Of a stretch of DNA of 64,000 bases, positions 56,727-64,000 are shown piece after piece. The translations under genes were made by a program, and so were the position numbers. The notes below the pieces were generated by a model, which saw nothing but the letters and a program-made list of their open reading frames with translations, was not told the DNA's origin and did not search any database. Every line of letters starts with the position of its first letter. The first letter of the stretch is position 1. The stretch comes from Roseimaritima ulvae (lineage in GTDB: Bacteria; Planctomycetota; Planctomycetia; Pirellulales; Pirellulaceae): contig NZ_CP042914.1 of the NCBI RefSeq assembly GCF_008065135.1, positions 6,677,404 through 6,741,403 of the forward strand. Direction: 5' to 3'.

Positions 56727-59700
56727 ATGGATACCAAGCCGTTTGTGCATCTGCATTGCCACAGTCACTACAGCTTGTTGGACGGTGCGGGGGACGTCGG
56801 CAAACTGATCGGGCGTTGCAAAGACCACGGCATGAACGCCTTGGCGCTGACCGATCATGGCAACCTGCACGGGGCTTTGGAGTTTTACCGCAAAGCCAAA
56901 GCGGCGGAGATCAACCCGATCATCGGCTATGAAGCCTACATCGCTCCGGGCAGTCGCTTCGACAAAGACGGCGCCGGCAACAGCCGCGACGCCAGTTATC
57001 ACCTCACTCTGCTGGCTCAAAATCGTACCGGTTTTCGCAACCTGATCAAACTCGCCTCGGCCGCCAGCCTGGAAGGCTTCTACTTCAAGCCGCGGATCGA
57101 CAAAGAGATCCTCAAGGCCCACAGCGAAGGCATTATCTGTCTGTCGGGCTGTGTCAGTAGCGAATTTAGTCGCGCCGTGTTGAAGGGTACCGATACGGCC
57201 GAAGCCATCGAATCGGCAAAAAACATTGCCGGCTGGTTTCACAACGTGTTTGAGGATCGCTACTACATCGAAGTCATGAACAATGGCGTCGATATCCAAA
57301 AAATGCAGCTCGAAGGCGCCGTCGACATCGCCAAACAGATGGGGCTGCCGGTCGTCACCACCAGCGACACCCACTATGTCGATCCGGAAGACGCCGAAGC
57401 GCAGGACGTGATGCTGTGCATCAACACCGGCCGCTTCCGCACCGACCAGTCGCGGATGCGGATGGACGGCAATCAATACTTCCTCCGTAGCCCGGAGCAG
57501 ATGTATGAGAAATTCCCGGGGCTCGAAGACGCCGTCGCTCGCAGCCAAGAAATCGCTGACAGCGTCGACATCGATCTGGAACTGGGCAAGCACTACTTCC
57601 CGAATTTCGAATGCCCCGACGACCTGCAGCCGATCGATTACCTCCGCCAGCTGTGCATCAAAGGCCTCAAAGAACGTTACGAAGGCAACGACGAACGGCT
57701 GATCGATGGCGAGCTGTCTGAGGAGGTGATGGCTCGCCTGGAACGTGAACTGGGCGTGATTGAGAAGCTGGGTTTCCCCACCTACTTCTTAATCAACTGG
57801 GACTTTGTCCACGTCGCCCGCTCCAAGGGCATCGCCGCCACGGCTCGTGGTAGCGGTGTCGGTGCAATCGTTTGTTACGCGCTGTACCTGTCGCACGTCT
57901 GCCCGCTGCAGTACGACCTGCTGTTCGAACGGTTCCTGGACGAAAGCCGACTGGAACCGCCGGATATCGATATCGACTTCGAGAAAGAACGTCGTGTCGA
58001 AGTCATCCAGTACGTCAAGGAACGTTACGGACACGACAACGTTTGCCAGATCGGGACCTTTGGTACGCTGGCCGCCCGAGCGGCCATCAAGGACGTCGGC
58101 CGCGTGCTGGGGATTCCCCTGACACGCGTCAACCAGATCACCGAAATGGTGCCGGACGAGCTGAAGATCACCATCAAAAAGGCGATGGAGAAAAGCGACG
58201 ATCTGCGGCTGACGTACGAAAACGATCCCGAGATCCGCGAACTGCTGGACCTCGCGATGCGGATCGAAGGCTTGGCTCGCAATGTCGGCACCCACGCCGC
58301 GGCGGTCGTCATCGCCGACCGCCCGCTAACCGAATTTGTGCCGCTCGGCCGCGTCCCCGGCAAACAGGACGTGATCACCCAGTGGCCGATGAACGACGTC
58401 GAAGCGGCCGGACTGCTGAAGATGGACTTCCTGGGGCTCCGCAACCTGACCATGCTCAGCCGAGCGGTGGCCTTCGTCGAACAGACGACGGGCGAAAAAA
58501 TCGATCCGCTCAAATTCCCGCTCGACGATCGCGCTTCATACCAACTGTTGCAGCGCGGCGAAACCAAGGGCGTGTTCCAATTGGAATCCGGCGGGATTCG
58601 CGACCTGCTACAGCGGATGAAACCCGACTGCTTCCACGACATCATCGCAACCGCCGCGTTGTACCGGCCCGGTCCGCTCGAGGGCGGCATGGTCGATATG
58701 TACGTGGACATTAAACACGGTCGCCAACAACCCGAATACAAACACCCGGTCCTGGAAGAAATCCTCGCCGAAACCAACTCGGTGATGGTCTACCAAGAAC
58801 AGGTGATGCGGATCTTAAACCGCTTGGGCGGCATCCCGTTGGCCAAAGCCTATACCTGTATTAAGGCGATCAGTAAGAAAAAGATCGACCTGATCAATTC
58901 CAACCGCGAAAAGTTCATTGAAGGCTCCGTCGAATCGGGACTGGCCAAAAAAGACGCGGAAGACATTTGGAACCTGATCGAAAAATTCGCCGGCTACGGT
59001 TTTAACAAATCGCACAGTACGGCCTACGCCCTGATCGCTTTCCAAACCGCGTACCTCAAGGCGCACTACCCGGTCGAGTTCATGGCCTCGCTGCTGTCGA
59101 GCGATATCTCGGCGCGGAACTTCAAACGCAAAGACCCGATGGTTGAGCACATGGAGGACTGCGACCGGATGGGCATCGAAGTGGTCAATCCGGACGTCAA
59201 CCACAGCGACGCCGACTTCTCGGTGGCCGATGGAAAAATCTACTTCGCGCTCTCCGCCATCAAAGGCTGCGGAGGATCGACGGGCGTCGCCATCGAAGAG
59301 GAACGCAAGAAAAACGGTCCCTACAAAGACATCTTTGACTTCTGTGAACGCGTCGACCCGGCGGCCTGTAACAAGTCGGCCATCGAAACCCTGATCAAAG
59401 CCGGCGCGATGGACAGTTTTGGTGTCCACCGCAGCCAACTGACCGCCGTCATGGAACGGGCTATGCAAAGCGGTGCCGCGGCCCTGGCGGACAAAAAAAG
59501 CGGTCAGGCCAGCCTGTTTGGTGACATGGAAGAGGAGGAAGACGCTCCCACCGCCGCCGAATCGATGCCGGCCATGGAGGAATGGCCCGAGAAACAAAAA
59601 TTGCTGGCCGAAAAAGAAGTCCTCGGCTATTACCTATCCAGCCATCCGCTGGCCGAATACGAACCTAAACTGGCCGCCTTCCGCTCGCATACCACCGACC

Positions 59701-60290
59701 AGTTTGGGCCGCTCAAAGACCGCGCCGAAGTCATGGTCGGCGGCATGATCAGCTCGATCAAAATCGCCCACACCAAAAACAGCAAACCCGGGGCACCAAC
59801 CAAATACGTGAACTTTGATCTGGAAGATATGCAAGGCGCCGTGCGCTGCATCATGTGGCCCAGCGGCTACGCCGAAATGGGCGAAAAAGTCCAAGCCGAC
59901 GCGGTCGTGATGGTGCGCGCGGTGTGTGATAAACGCGGCGGCGGCGACGAAGTGAACCTGATCATCAACGAATTGATCCCGCTGGATGAACTGGACGGCA
60001 AATACACCCGCGGCATCCGCATCCAAATCGACCAGAACAAACACGAAGAGGCGACGCTGCCGCAAATTCGGGAAATCGTTCGCGGCTACCCCGGCAAACA
60101 GGAATTGCAGTTCGCCGTCAAAGTCACCGACGGCTACGTGATCCATCTGCGAAGCAAAAAGATGCATGTGGAACTGACGCCGGAACTGCGCGAGCGGCTC
60201 GATGACCTGCTGGGTACCGGCAGCTACAAGATGTTGACCAGCCGTCCGCAGTTGGCCCAGGGCGGCGGCCCCCGCCGCCGCGGCGGCTAG
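56727..60290 (+). CDS. dnaE: DNA polymerase III alpha subunit
   Basis: 1187 residues from ATG 56727 (a poor SD, AAAAAGGA). The open frame upstream runs through a repeat and is not coding. Order: PHP domain with HLHCHSHYSLLDG; catalytic polymerase core with the three Asp of PDIDIDFEKERR (413-417); the YGHDNVCQIGTFGTLAARAAI finger segment; the KMDFLGLRNLTML block; helix-hairpin-helix and OB-fold domains (MVGGMISSIKI...); and a C-terminal tau-binding-like region. It is the single-replicative-polymerase DnaE1 type by length and order. No other replication gene adjoins it. Confidence 0.97.
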   Translation: MDTKPFVHLHCHSHYSLLDGAGDVGKLIGRCKDHGMNALALTDHGNLHGALEFYRKAKAAEINPIIGYEAYIAPGSRFDKDGAGNSRDASYHLTLLAQNRTGFRNLIKLASAASLEGFYFKPRIDKEILKAHSEGIICLSGCVSSEFSRAVLKGTDTAEAIESAKNIAGWFHNVFEDRYYIEVMNNGVDIQKMQLEGAVDIAKQMGLPVVTTSDTHYVDPEDAEAQDVMLCINTGRFRTDQSRMRMDGNQYFLRSPEQMYEKFPGLEDAVARSQEIADSVDIDLELGKHYFPNFECPDDLQPIDYLRQLCIKGLKERYEGNDERLIDGELSEEVMARLERELGVIEKLGFPTYFLINWDFVHVARSKGIAATARGSGVGAIVCYALYLSHVCPLQYDLLFERFLDESRLEPPDIDIDFEKERRVEVIQYVKERYGHDNVCQIGTFGTLAARAAIKDVGRVLGIPLTRVNQITEMVPDELKITIKKAMEKSDDLRLTYENDPEIRELLDLAMRIEGLARNVGTHAAAVVIADRPLTEFVPLGRVPGKQDVITQWPMNDVEAAGLLKMDFLGLRNLTMLSRAVAFVEQTTGEKIDPLKFPLDDRASYQLLQRGETKGVFQLESGGIRDLLQRMKPDCFHDIIATAALYRPGPLEGGMVDMYVDIKHGRQQPEYKHPVLEEILAETNSVMVYQEQVMRILNRLGGIPLAKAYTCIKAISKKKIDLINSNREKFIEGSVESGLAKKDAEDIWNLIEKFAGYGFNKSHSTAYALIAFQTAYLKAHYPVEFMASLLSSDISARNFKRKDPMVEHMEDCDRMGIEVVNPDVNHSDADFSVADGKIYFALSAIKGCGGSTGVAIEEERKKNGPYKDIFDFCERVDPAACNKSAIETLIKAGAMDSFGVHRSQLTAVMERAMQSGAAALADKKSGQASLFGDMEEEEDAPTAAESMPAMEEWPEKQKLLAEKEVLGYYLSSHPLAEYEPKLAAFRSHTTDQFGPLKDRAEVMVGGMISSIKIAHTKNSKPGAPTKYVNFDLEDMQGAVRCIMWPSGYAEMGEKVQADAVVMVRAVCDKRGGGDEVNLIINELIPLDELDGKYTRGIRIQIDQNKHEEATLPQIREIVRGYPGKQELQFAVKVTDGYVIHLRSKKMHVELTPELRERLDDLLGTGSYKMLTSRPQLAQGGGPRRRGG

Positions 60291-60316
60291 GCAGCGCCGC
60301 CCGCCCAACATCCGCC

Positions 60317-60841
60317 CGTAGCCGAACTCACCAGAGTTTGGACAGACCGCGCACCGTAGCTACGCTCGCCAGAGCGTGGGTCCGACCGCGCATCGTAGCT
60401 ACGCTCGCCAGAGCGTGGGACCGACCGCGCCCCGTAGCCGAACTCGCCAGAGTTTGGACAGACCACGCACCGTAGCTACGCTCGCCAGAGCGTGGGGGCA
60501 GCGGGGTTTGTCAGCCTGGAAAGGCTAACGTACTTTACTCGCCTGCGTTTGGAACTGGACTTCACTCTCCCTCGGGACGTGAAAGGTATTACTGCAGCAT
60601 TGGACCTTGGGGCCGCTAGCTTCACCCTCCTTTTTAAGGAGGGTCGAGCCTCAGCGAGGGGAGGTTCTTTGCGGCGGCGCGGTCGCCCTCTCCTCGCTGA
60701 CGCTCGACTCTCCCAGAGGGAGAGTGAAGTGAATCCGTCATTCATACACTTCACGTCCGCCGGGAGGGTGAAAAGCCTAGTGTCCAAAGTCTGTCGACTT
60801 CGGCTACGAAAATGTCCACCGTCTGGCGACGGTAGCTACGA
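60317..60841. repeat. Repeat-filled gap: families B, C and A
   Basis: Five forward family B units (60317, 60354, 60396, 60432, 60471; types AACTC, CGCTC, CGCTC, AACTC, CGCTC) come first; the first has the loop ACCA instead of GCCA. Then a reverse family C hairpin (60510-60533), a double family A element (60620-60665 and 60687-60729) that is the mirror image of the copy at 10391-10499, including its spacer, and two reverse family B units (about 60782-60808 and 60813-60840). No gene is supported in the roughly 560 bases between dnaE and the next gene. Confidence 0.9.
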
Positions 60842-60851
60842 AAAAGGCTCG

Positions 60852-61931
60852 CTAGCGCTGGTAGATCGGTAAGAAGCCGCGATCCAACTGCAGCATGATC
60901 AGATTGCAGGCGGTTACGTACACCGGATGGATTTGGCCTTCCCAATATCCGTCCGGTTTCTGTTCGCCAACGATGCGGTTGTACAATTTATCACGGAAGT
61001 CGTTCCACAGATCATCCCCTTGGCGGTACACGACCTGGCTGTAGTACAAGTACGTGTAGTGCCAATGCCCAAAGGCTCGCGCGGCGTCGTTGATGTTATG
61101 CAGATTGTCTTTGGCGTACTTCAGCATGTCCGGCACATGTTCGCTGTCGTAATCGCCCGCGTTGTAAAGCGCGGCCAGGGCGGCGGCGGTGATCGCCGGC
61201 CGACTGCTGCCCGTTTGCCGACTGCTGTAGCTGATCCCGCCGTCGGCGTTCTTGCAGGTATAGATGTACTCCTTGGCGCGGTCGATGATTTCGGCTGGTA
61301 CGGGAATGCCGGCGTTGCGGCAACCGCGCAGCCCCTGGACCTGCGTGATCGTGGTGGAACCTTCATCAAAGTTGCTGCCCTCGCGAGCCGACACGTATCC
61401 CCAGCCGCCGGCGGGCGTCTGGGCATTGCCGCTGAACTCCACCGCTTTGGTCAGCACTTCGACCAGTTCTTCGCGGCGATCTATCAAGCCTTCTTCGCCC
61501 AAAACCTGGGACAGGAACAGCATCGAAAAGCCGTGCCCGTAGGTATAGCGGCTGTCGGTTTGCGGATCGCCGATCAAGCCGTTCTGACGCGACTTGCTGA
61601 TGATATAGTCGGCCGCTCGGCCAATTTCTCGCGCATACGGTCCCTGAGTGGTCGTCGAACCGCTGGCGATCAGCGCCGTGCCGGCCAGGGCCGCCATCGC
61701 GGTGGGGTACACCTGCGTATTCCATTGGCCCCGCGAGGACTGATTTTTGCTTAACCAATTCAGCCCCTTGTTGGTCGCATCGGTCCAACGGGGATCCCGA
61801 TTTCCAGCGGCCGTGGCCTGCCTCCCCCCCGCTGCAGTCAGGCCGGCAACCGCCGCGGCGGAACCGGCAAGCCGGAGCAGCTGGCGACGTGAAAACGAGG
61901 CGTTGCATGCGACAGGATTGCGAGCGGGCAT
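60852..61931 (-). CDS. Tat-exported prenyltransferase/squalene-cyclase-fold protein
   Basis: 359 residues from ATG 61931. A twin-arginine signal (SRRQLLRLAGSAAAVAG) precedes an alpha/alpha toroid made of QW-like repeats: TNKGLNWLSKNQSSRGQWN, AVEFSGNAQTPAGGWGY, AKEYIYTCKNADGGISYS and EQKPDGYWEGQ. This fold is shared by terpene cyclases, prenyltransferases and complement-like proteins. I see no DxDD cyclase motif, so a catalytic role is unproven. The family is abundant in planctomycetes as exported proteins. The upstream extension of the frame is not supported because it puts the Tat signal inside the protein. Confidence 0.85.
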   Translation of the reverse strand: MPARNPVACNASFSRRQLLRLAGSAAAVAGLTAAGGRQATAAGNRDPRWTDATNKGLNWLSKNQSSRGQWNTQVYPTAMAALAGTALIASGSTTTQGPYAREIGRAADYIISKSRQNGLIGDPQTDSRYTYGHGFSMLFLSQVLGEEGLIDRREELVEVLTKAVEFSGNAQTPAGGWGYVSAREGSNFDEGSTTITQVQGLRGCRNAGIPVPAEIIDRAKEYIYTCKNADGGISYSSRQTGSSRPAITAAALAALYNAGDYDSEHVPDMLKYAKDNLHNINDAARAFGHWHYTYLYYSQVVYRQGDDLWNDFRDKLYNRIVGEQKPDGYWEGQIHPVYVTACNLIMLQLDRGFLPIYQR

Positions 61932-62042
61932 GATTGGATCCGTATATTCCCTGGTCACCATGGTTTCGGTACGCTCCCAGCATACCATCTCCGGTCACAC
62001 TCGGCCCAGATGAAAAACCTCCGCTACCGCGAACTCCGTCAC

Positions 62043-62909
62043 TCAGGCTTCCGTGACCGCAGGGTGTTTGCCGCGTTTTTGTTGGCACTCGTTGCAAAAG
62101 AAGGTCGAACGCTGGGCCTGCACGATGCGGCGGATCGGCTGCCCCCCGCAACGCGGACAGGGCTGGCCCTCGCGATCGTACACGCGGTGATGGTTCTGGT
62201 AGCCGCCGGCGTCGTTAAGCGCGTTGCGGTAGGTGCCGTCGGATAGCGTCGAACCTTCGTGGCGGATGGCTTCGCGTAACACCATCGACGTGGCGGCCTG
62301 AATCCGCTGCCACTGCGGCCTGCTCAACTGGTCGCAGCGAGTGCGAGGATCGACGCCGGCCACGTGCAGGATTTCGGCCGCATACAAGTTGCCAATCCCG
62401 GTCACGGCTTTCTGGTCCAACAGCGCCACCTTGATCGCTCGACGACTGCATTTCAGACGCTCACGCAGCTGTTCCGTGGTGATTTCCAAGGCATCGATGC
62501 CCAACACATGCTCCCCCAGCACGGCTTGCTTTTGGTCAGCCGACAGCAACCGAAAGGTGCCCAGACCGCGGCGATCCCAGAACAACAATTCGTTATGACG
62601 GTCTCCCTGCAAGCCGATGCGAACCCGCAAATGCGTCGAATTGGGGGGCTGGGCGACCAATACCAGCCCGGTCATCCGCGGCTCGATCACGATCACCGCG
62701 TGGTCGTCCAGATGCAACAGCACACGTTTGCCGCGACGGCCCACGGCGGTGATCTGGCGGCCTTGGACGCGGCGGTTCAGAACATCGATGCGGGGCTGGA
62801 TTTGGATCGGCCGCAACCGGCAGGGCGTGCGTTGGACCGACTGAATCACGTGCCCCACCACGCCTTGCACCCCGCGGCGCATCGTTTCGACTTCGGGCAG
62901 TTCAGGCAT
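62043..62909 (-). CDS. mutM: Formamidopyrimidine-DNA glycosylase
   Basis: 288 residues from ATG 62909 (MPELPEVETMRRG; Pro1 after Met removal is the catalytic nucleophile, Glu2 the base). It removes 8-oxoguanine and opened purines from DNA. Further features are the H2TH domain (VTGIGNLYAAEILHVAGVDP), a substrate loop, and a C-terminal zinc finger with four Cys (PCPRCGG and FFCNECQ). The Fpg signature reads GTYRNALNDAGGYQNHHRVYDREG in pieces. A divergent trpB start lies about 95 bases away. Confidence 0.95.
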   Translation of the reverse strand: MPELPEVETMRRGVQGVVGHVIQSVQRTPCRLRPIQIQPRIDVLNRRVQGRQITAVGRRGKRVLLHLDDHAVIVIEPRMTGLVLVAQPPNSTHLRVRIGLQGDRHNELLFWDRRGLGTFRLLSADQKQAVLGEHVLGIDALEITTEQLRERLKCSRRAIKVALLDQKAVTGIGNLYAAEILHVAGVDPRTRCDQLSRPQWQRIQAATSMVLREAIRHEGSTLSDGTYRNALNDAGGYQNHHRVYDREGQPCPRCGGQPIRRIVQAQRSTFFCNECQQKRGKHPAVTEA

Positions 62910-63004
62910 GTTCCATTTTCGCAGTACGTTGACTTTCCCGGGCCATCGCCGACAATCGATAGGGAAATCCACAGCCCATCCAATTAAAACCTTTTAGATC
63001 CCCC

Positions 63005-64000
63005 ATGACGACCACCCCCGAAGGCACCGCTCCCGAAGGCACCGCTCCCGCCGCCTCTGCACAGGTCCCCAACGCCCAGGGGCGGTTTGGCGATTTTGGT
63101 GGGCGATTTGTTCCCGAAACCCTGACCAAAGCTCTGGACCAACTGGTCGACGAATACGAACAGGCTAAGAAAGATCCCCAGTTCCAGCGAGACCTGGCGA
63201 ACTTGCTGAAAACCTTCGTCGGCCGCCCCAGCCCGCTGTACCACGCCCGGCGGTTAAGCCAGGCGGTCGGAGGCGCTCAGATCTGGCTCAAACGCGAAGA
63301 CCTGAATCACACCGGGGCCCACAAAATCAACAATACCCTGGGGCAAGCTCTGCTCACCCTGCGGATGGGCAAAAAACGCGTGATCGCCGAAACCGGCGCC
63401 GGCCAGCACGGCGTCGCCAGCGCCACGGCCTGTGCCCATTTCGGCCTGCCCTGCGTCGTTTACATGGGCTCCGAAGATGTCCGCCGACAAAAACCCAACG
63501 TGTTCAGCATGCGGTTGCTGGGCGCCGAAGTCCGCCCGGTCGAAAGCGGTTCGCAGACGCTTCGGGACGCCGTCAACGAAGCCATGCGGGACTGGATGAG
63601 CAGCGTCGAAGATACGCATTACATCATCGGCAGCGTGATCGGGCCGCATCCCTTCCCGATGATGGTCCGCGACTTTCAATCGGTGATCGGCAGCGAAACC
63701 CGCGAACAGTGTCGCGACAGTTTTGGTCGCTTGCCCGACTGCGTCGTGGCCTGCGTGGGCGGAGGCAGCAACGCGGCCGGCATGTTCTACCCATTTGTCG
63801 AAGACGAAGGCGTGCGATTGGTCGGCGTGGAAGCCGGCGGCCGCGGCGTCTTGCCCGGCGATCATGCCTCGCCGCTGACCTTCGGCGCCCCCGGGGTCCT
63901 GCACGGCAGCTTCAGCTACGTGATGCAAGACGAAGACGGCCAGACCTGCGATGTGCATTCGATGAGTGCCGGCCTGGACTATCCAGGTGTCGGTCCCGAA
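63005..64000 (+). CDS. trpB: Tryptophan synthase beta chain (3' part outside window)
   Basis: 332 residues are visible and the gene continues beyond the right edge. It converts indole and serine to tryptophan with PLP. The PLP lysine is Lys107 ([11 protein letters not shown]), the phosphate-binding GGGSNAAG is present, and [15 protein letters not shown] is the standard start of the domain. The first 22 residues are not conserved and include a direct repeat (EGTAP twice, from a duplicated 15-bp stretch). It is divergent from mutM. trpA, the usual neighbour, would lie beyond the window. Confidence 0.97.
   Translation, partial: MTTTPEGTAPEGTAPAASAQVPNAQGRFGDFGGRFVPETLTKALDQLVDEYEQAKKDPQFQRDLANLLKTFVGRPSPLYHARRLSQAVGGAQIWLKREDLNHTGAHKINNTLGQALLTLRMGKKRVIAETGAGQHGVASATACAHFGLPCVVYMGSEDVRRQKPNVFSMRLLGAEVRPVESGSQTLRDAVNEAMRDWMSSVEDTHYIIGSVIGPHPFPMMVRDFQSVIGSETREQCRDSFGRLPDCVVACVGGGSNAAGMFYPFVEDEGVRLVGVEAGGRGVLPGDHASPLTFGAPGVLHGSFSYVMQDEDGQTCDVHSMSAGLDYPGVGPE

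Overview
The window looks like a chromosomal segment of a GC-rich planctomycete, most likely of the Pirellulaceae (the Rhodopirellula / Rubripirellula / Roseimaritima group). Evidence: a giant surface protein with an N-terminal LEPR-xLL motif, a DUF1559 pseudopilin-like protein paired with a small lipoprotein, secreted Gfo/Idh/MocA oxidoreductases, a DUF1080 protein, short loosely packed operons, and many dispersed hairpin repeats around 'GTAGC..TCGCCAGA'. No rRNA, tRNA, CRISPR array, prophage or intact insertion sequence was seen.

Layout. 1-4.7 kb: a truncated TPR-type secreted protein and two adjacent membrane-anchored proteins of unknown function. 4.7-15 kb: malate dehydrogenase, an alpha/beta-hydrolase-fold protein without its catalytic residues, a single-domain response regulator, a DUF423 protein, aspartate carbamoyltransferase overlapping a dihydroorotase homologue without metal ligands, DUF2237, a UvrD/PcrA helicase and a Tas-like aldo/keto reductase. 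14.8-21.9 kb: two tandem paralogues ending in a membrane helix plus poly-aspartate tail, two Gfo/Idh/MocA oxidoreductases, GDP-fucose synthase, a PP2C phosphatase and a PEGA lipoprotein. 22.1-25.9 kb: ffh-rpsP-trmD-rplS-yraN, with no rimM. 26-33 kb: queC, a tandem parvulin, an AlaC-like aminotransferase and the DUF1559/lipoprotein pair.

33.2-45.6 kb is the most interesting block. It holds a 1395-residue LEPR/DUF4347/CBM/Calx-beta/lectin/sugar-dehydrogenase protein, a periplasmic adaptor (MFP), a TolC-type outer-membrane lipoprotein, a GAF-like/MFP fusion, and a fusion of a PqqD-like domain, an M50 site-2 protease and an MFP. I propose a dedicated export and processing machine for the giant surface protein, in which the PqqD-like/protease fusion would recognise and perhaps cleave the substrate N-terminus. 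This is inference from domain content and neighbourhood.

45.6-64 kb: an ABC-2 exporter, psd-ispF-cysS-ruvC-ruvA, a DUF1080 protein, an RlmI-like rRNA methyltransferase, a TlpA-like lipoprotein, an FHA protein, dnaE, a prenyltransferase-fold protein, mutM and the start of trpB.

The gaps between genes are largely filled by four families of short palindromic repeats (A-D below) and one octamer microsatellite. They often abut genes, and in several cases supply the stop codon. One lies in frame inside a coding region.
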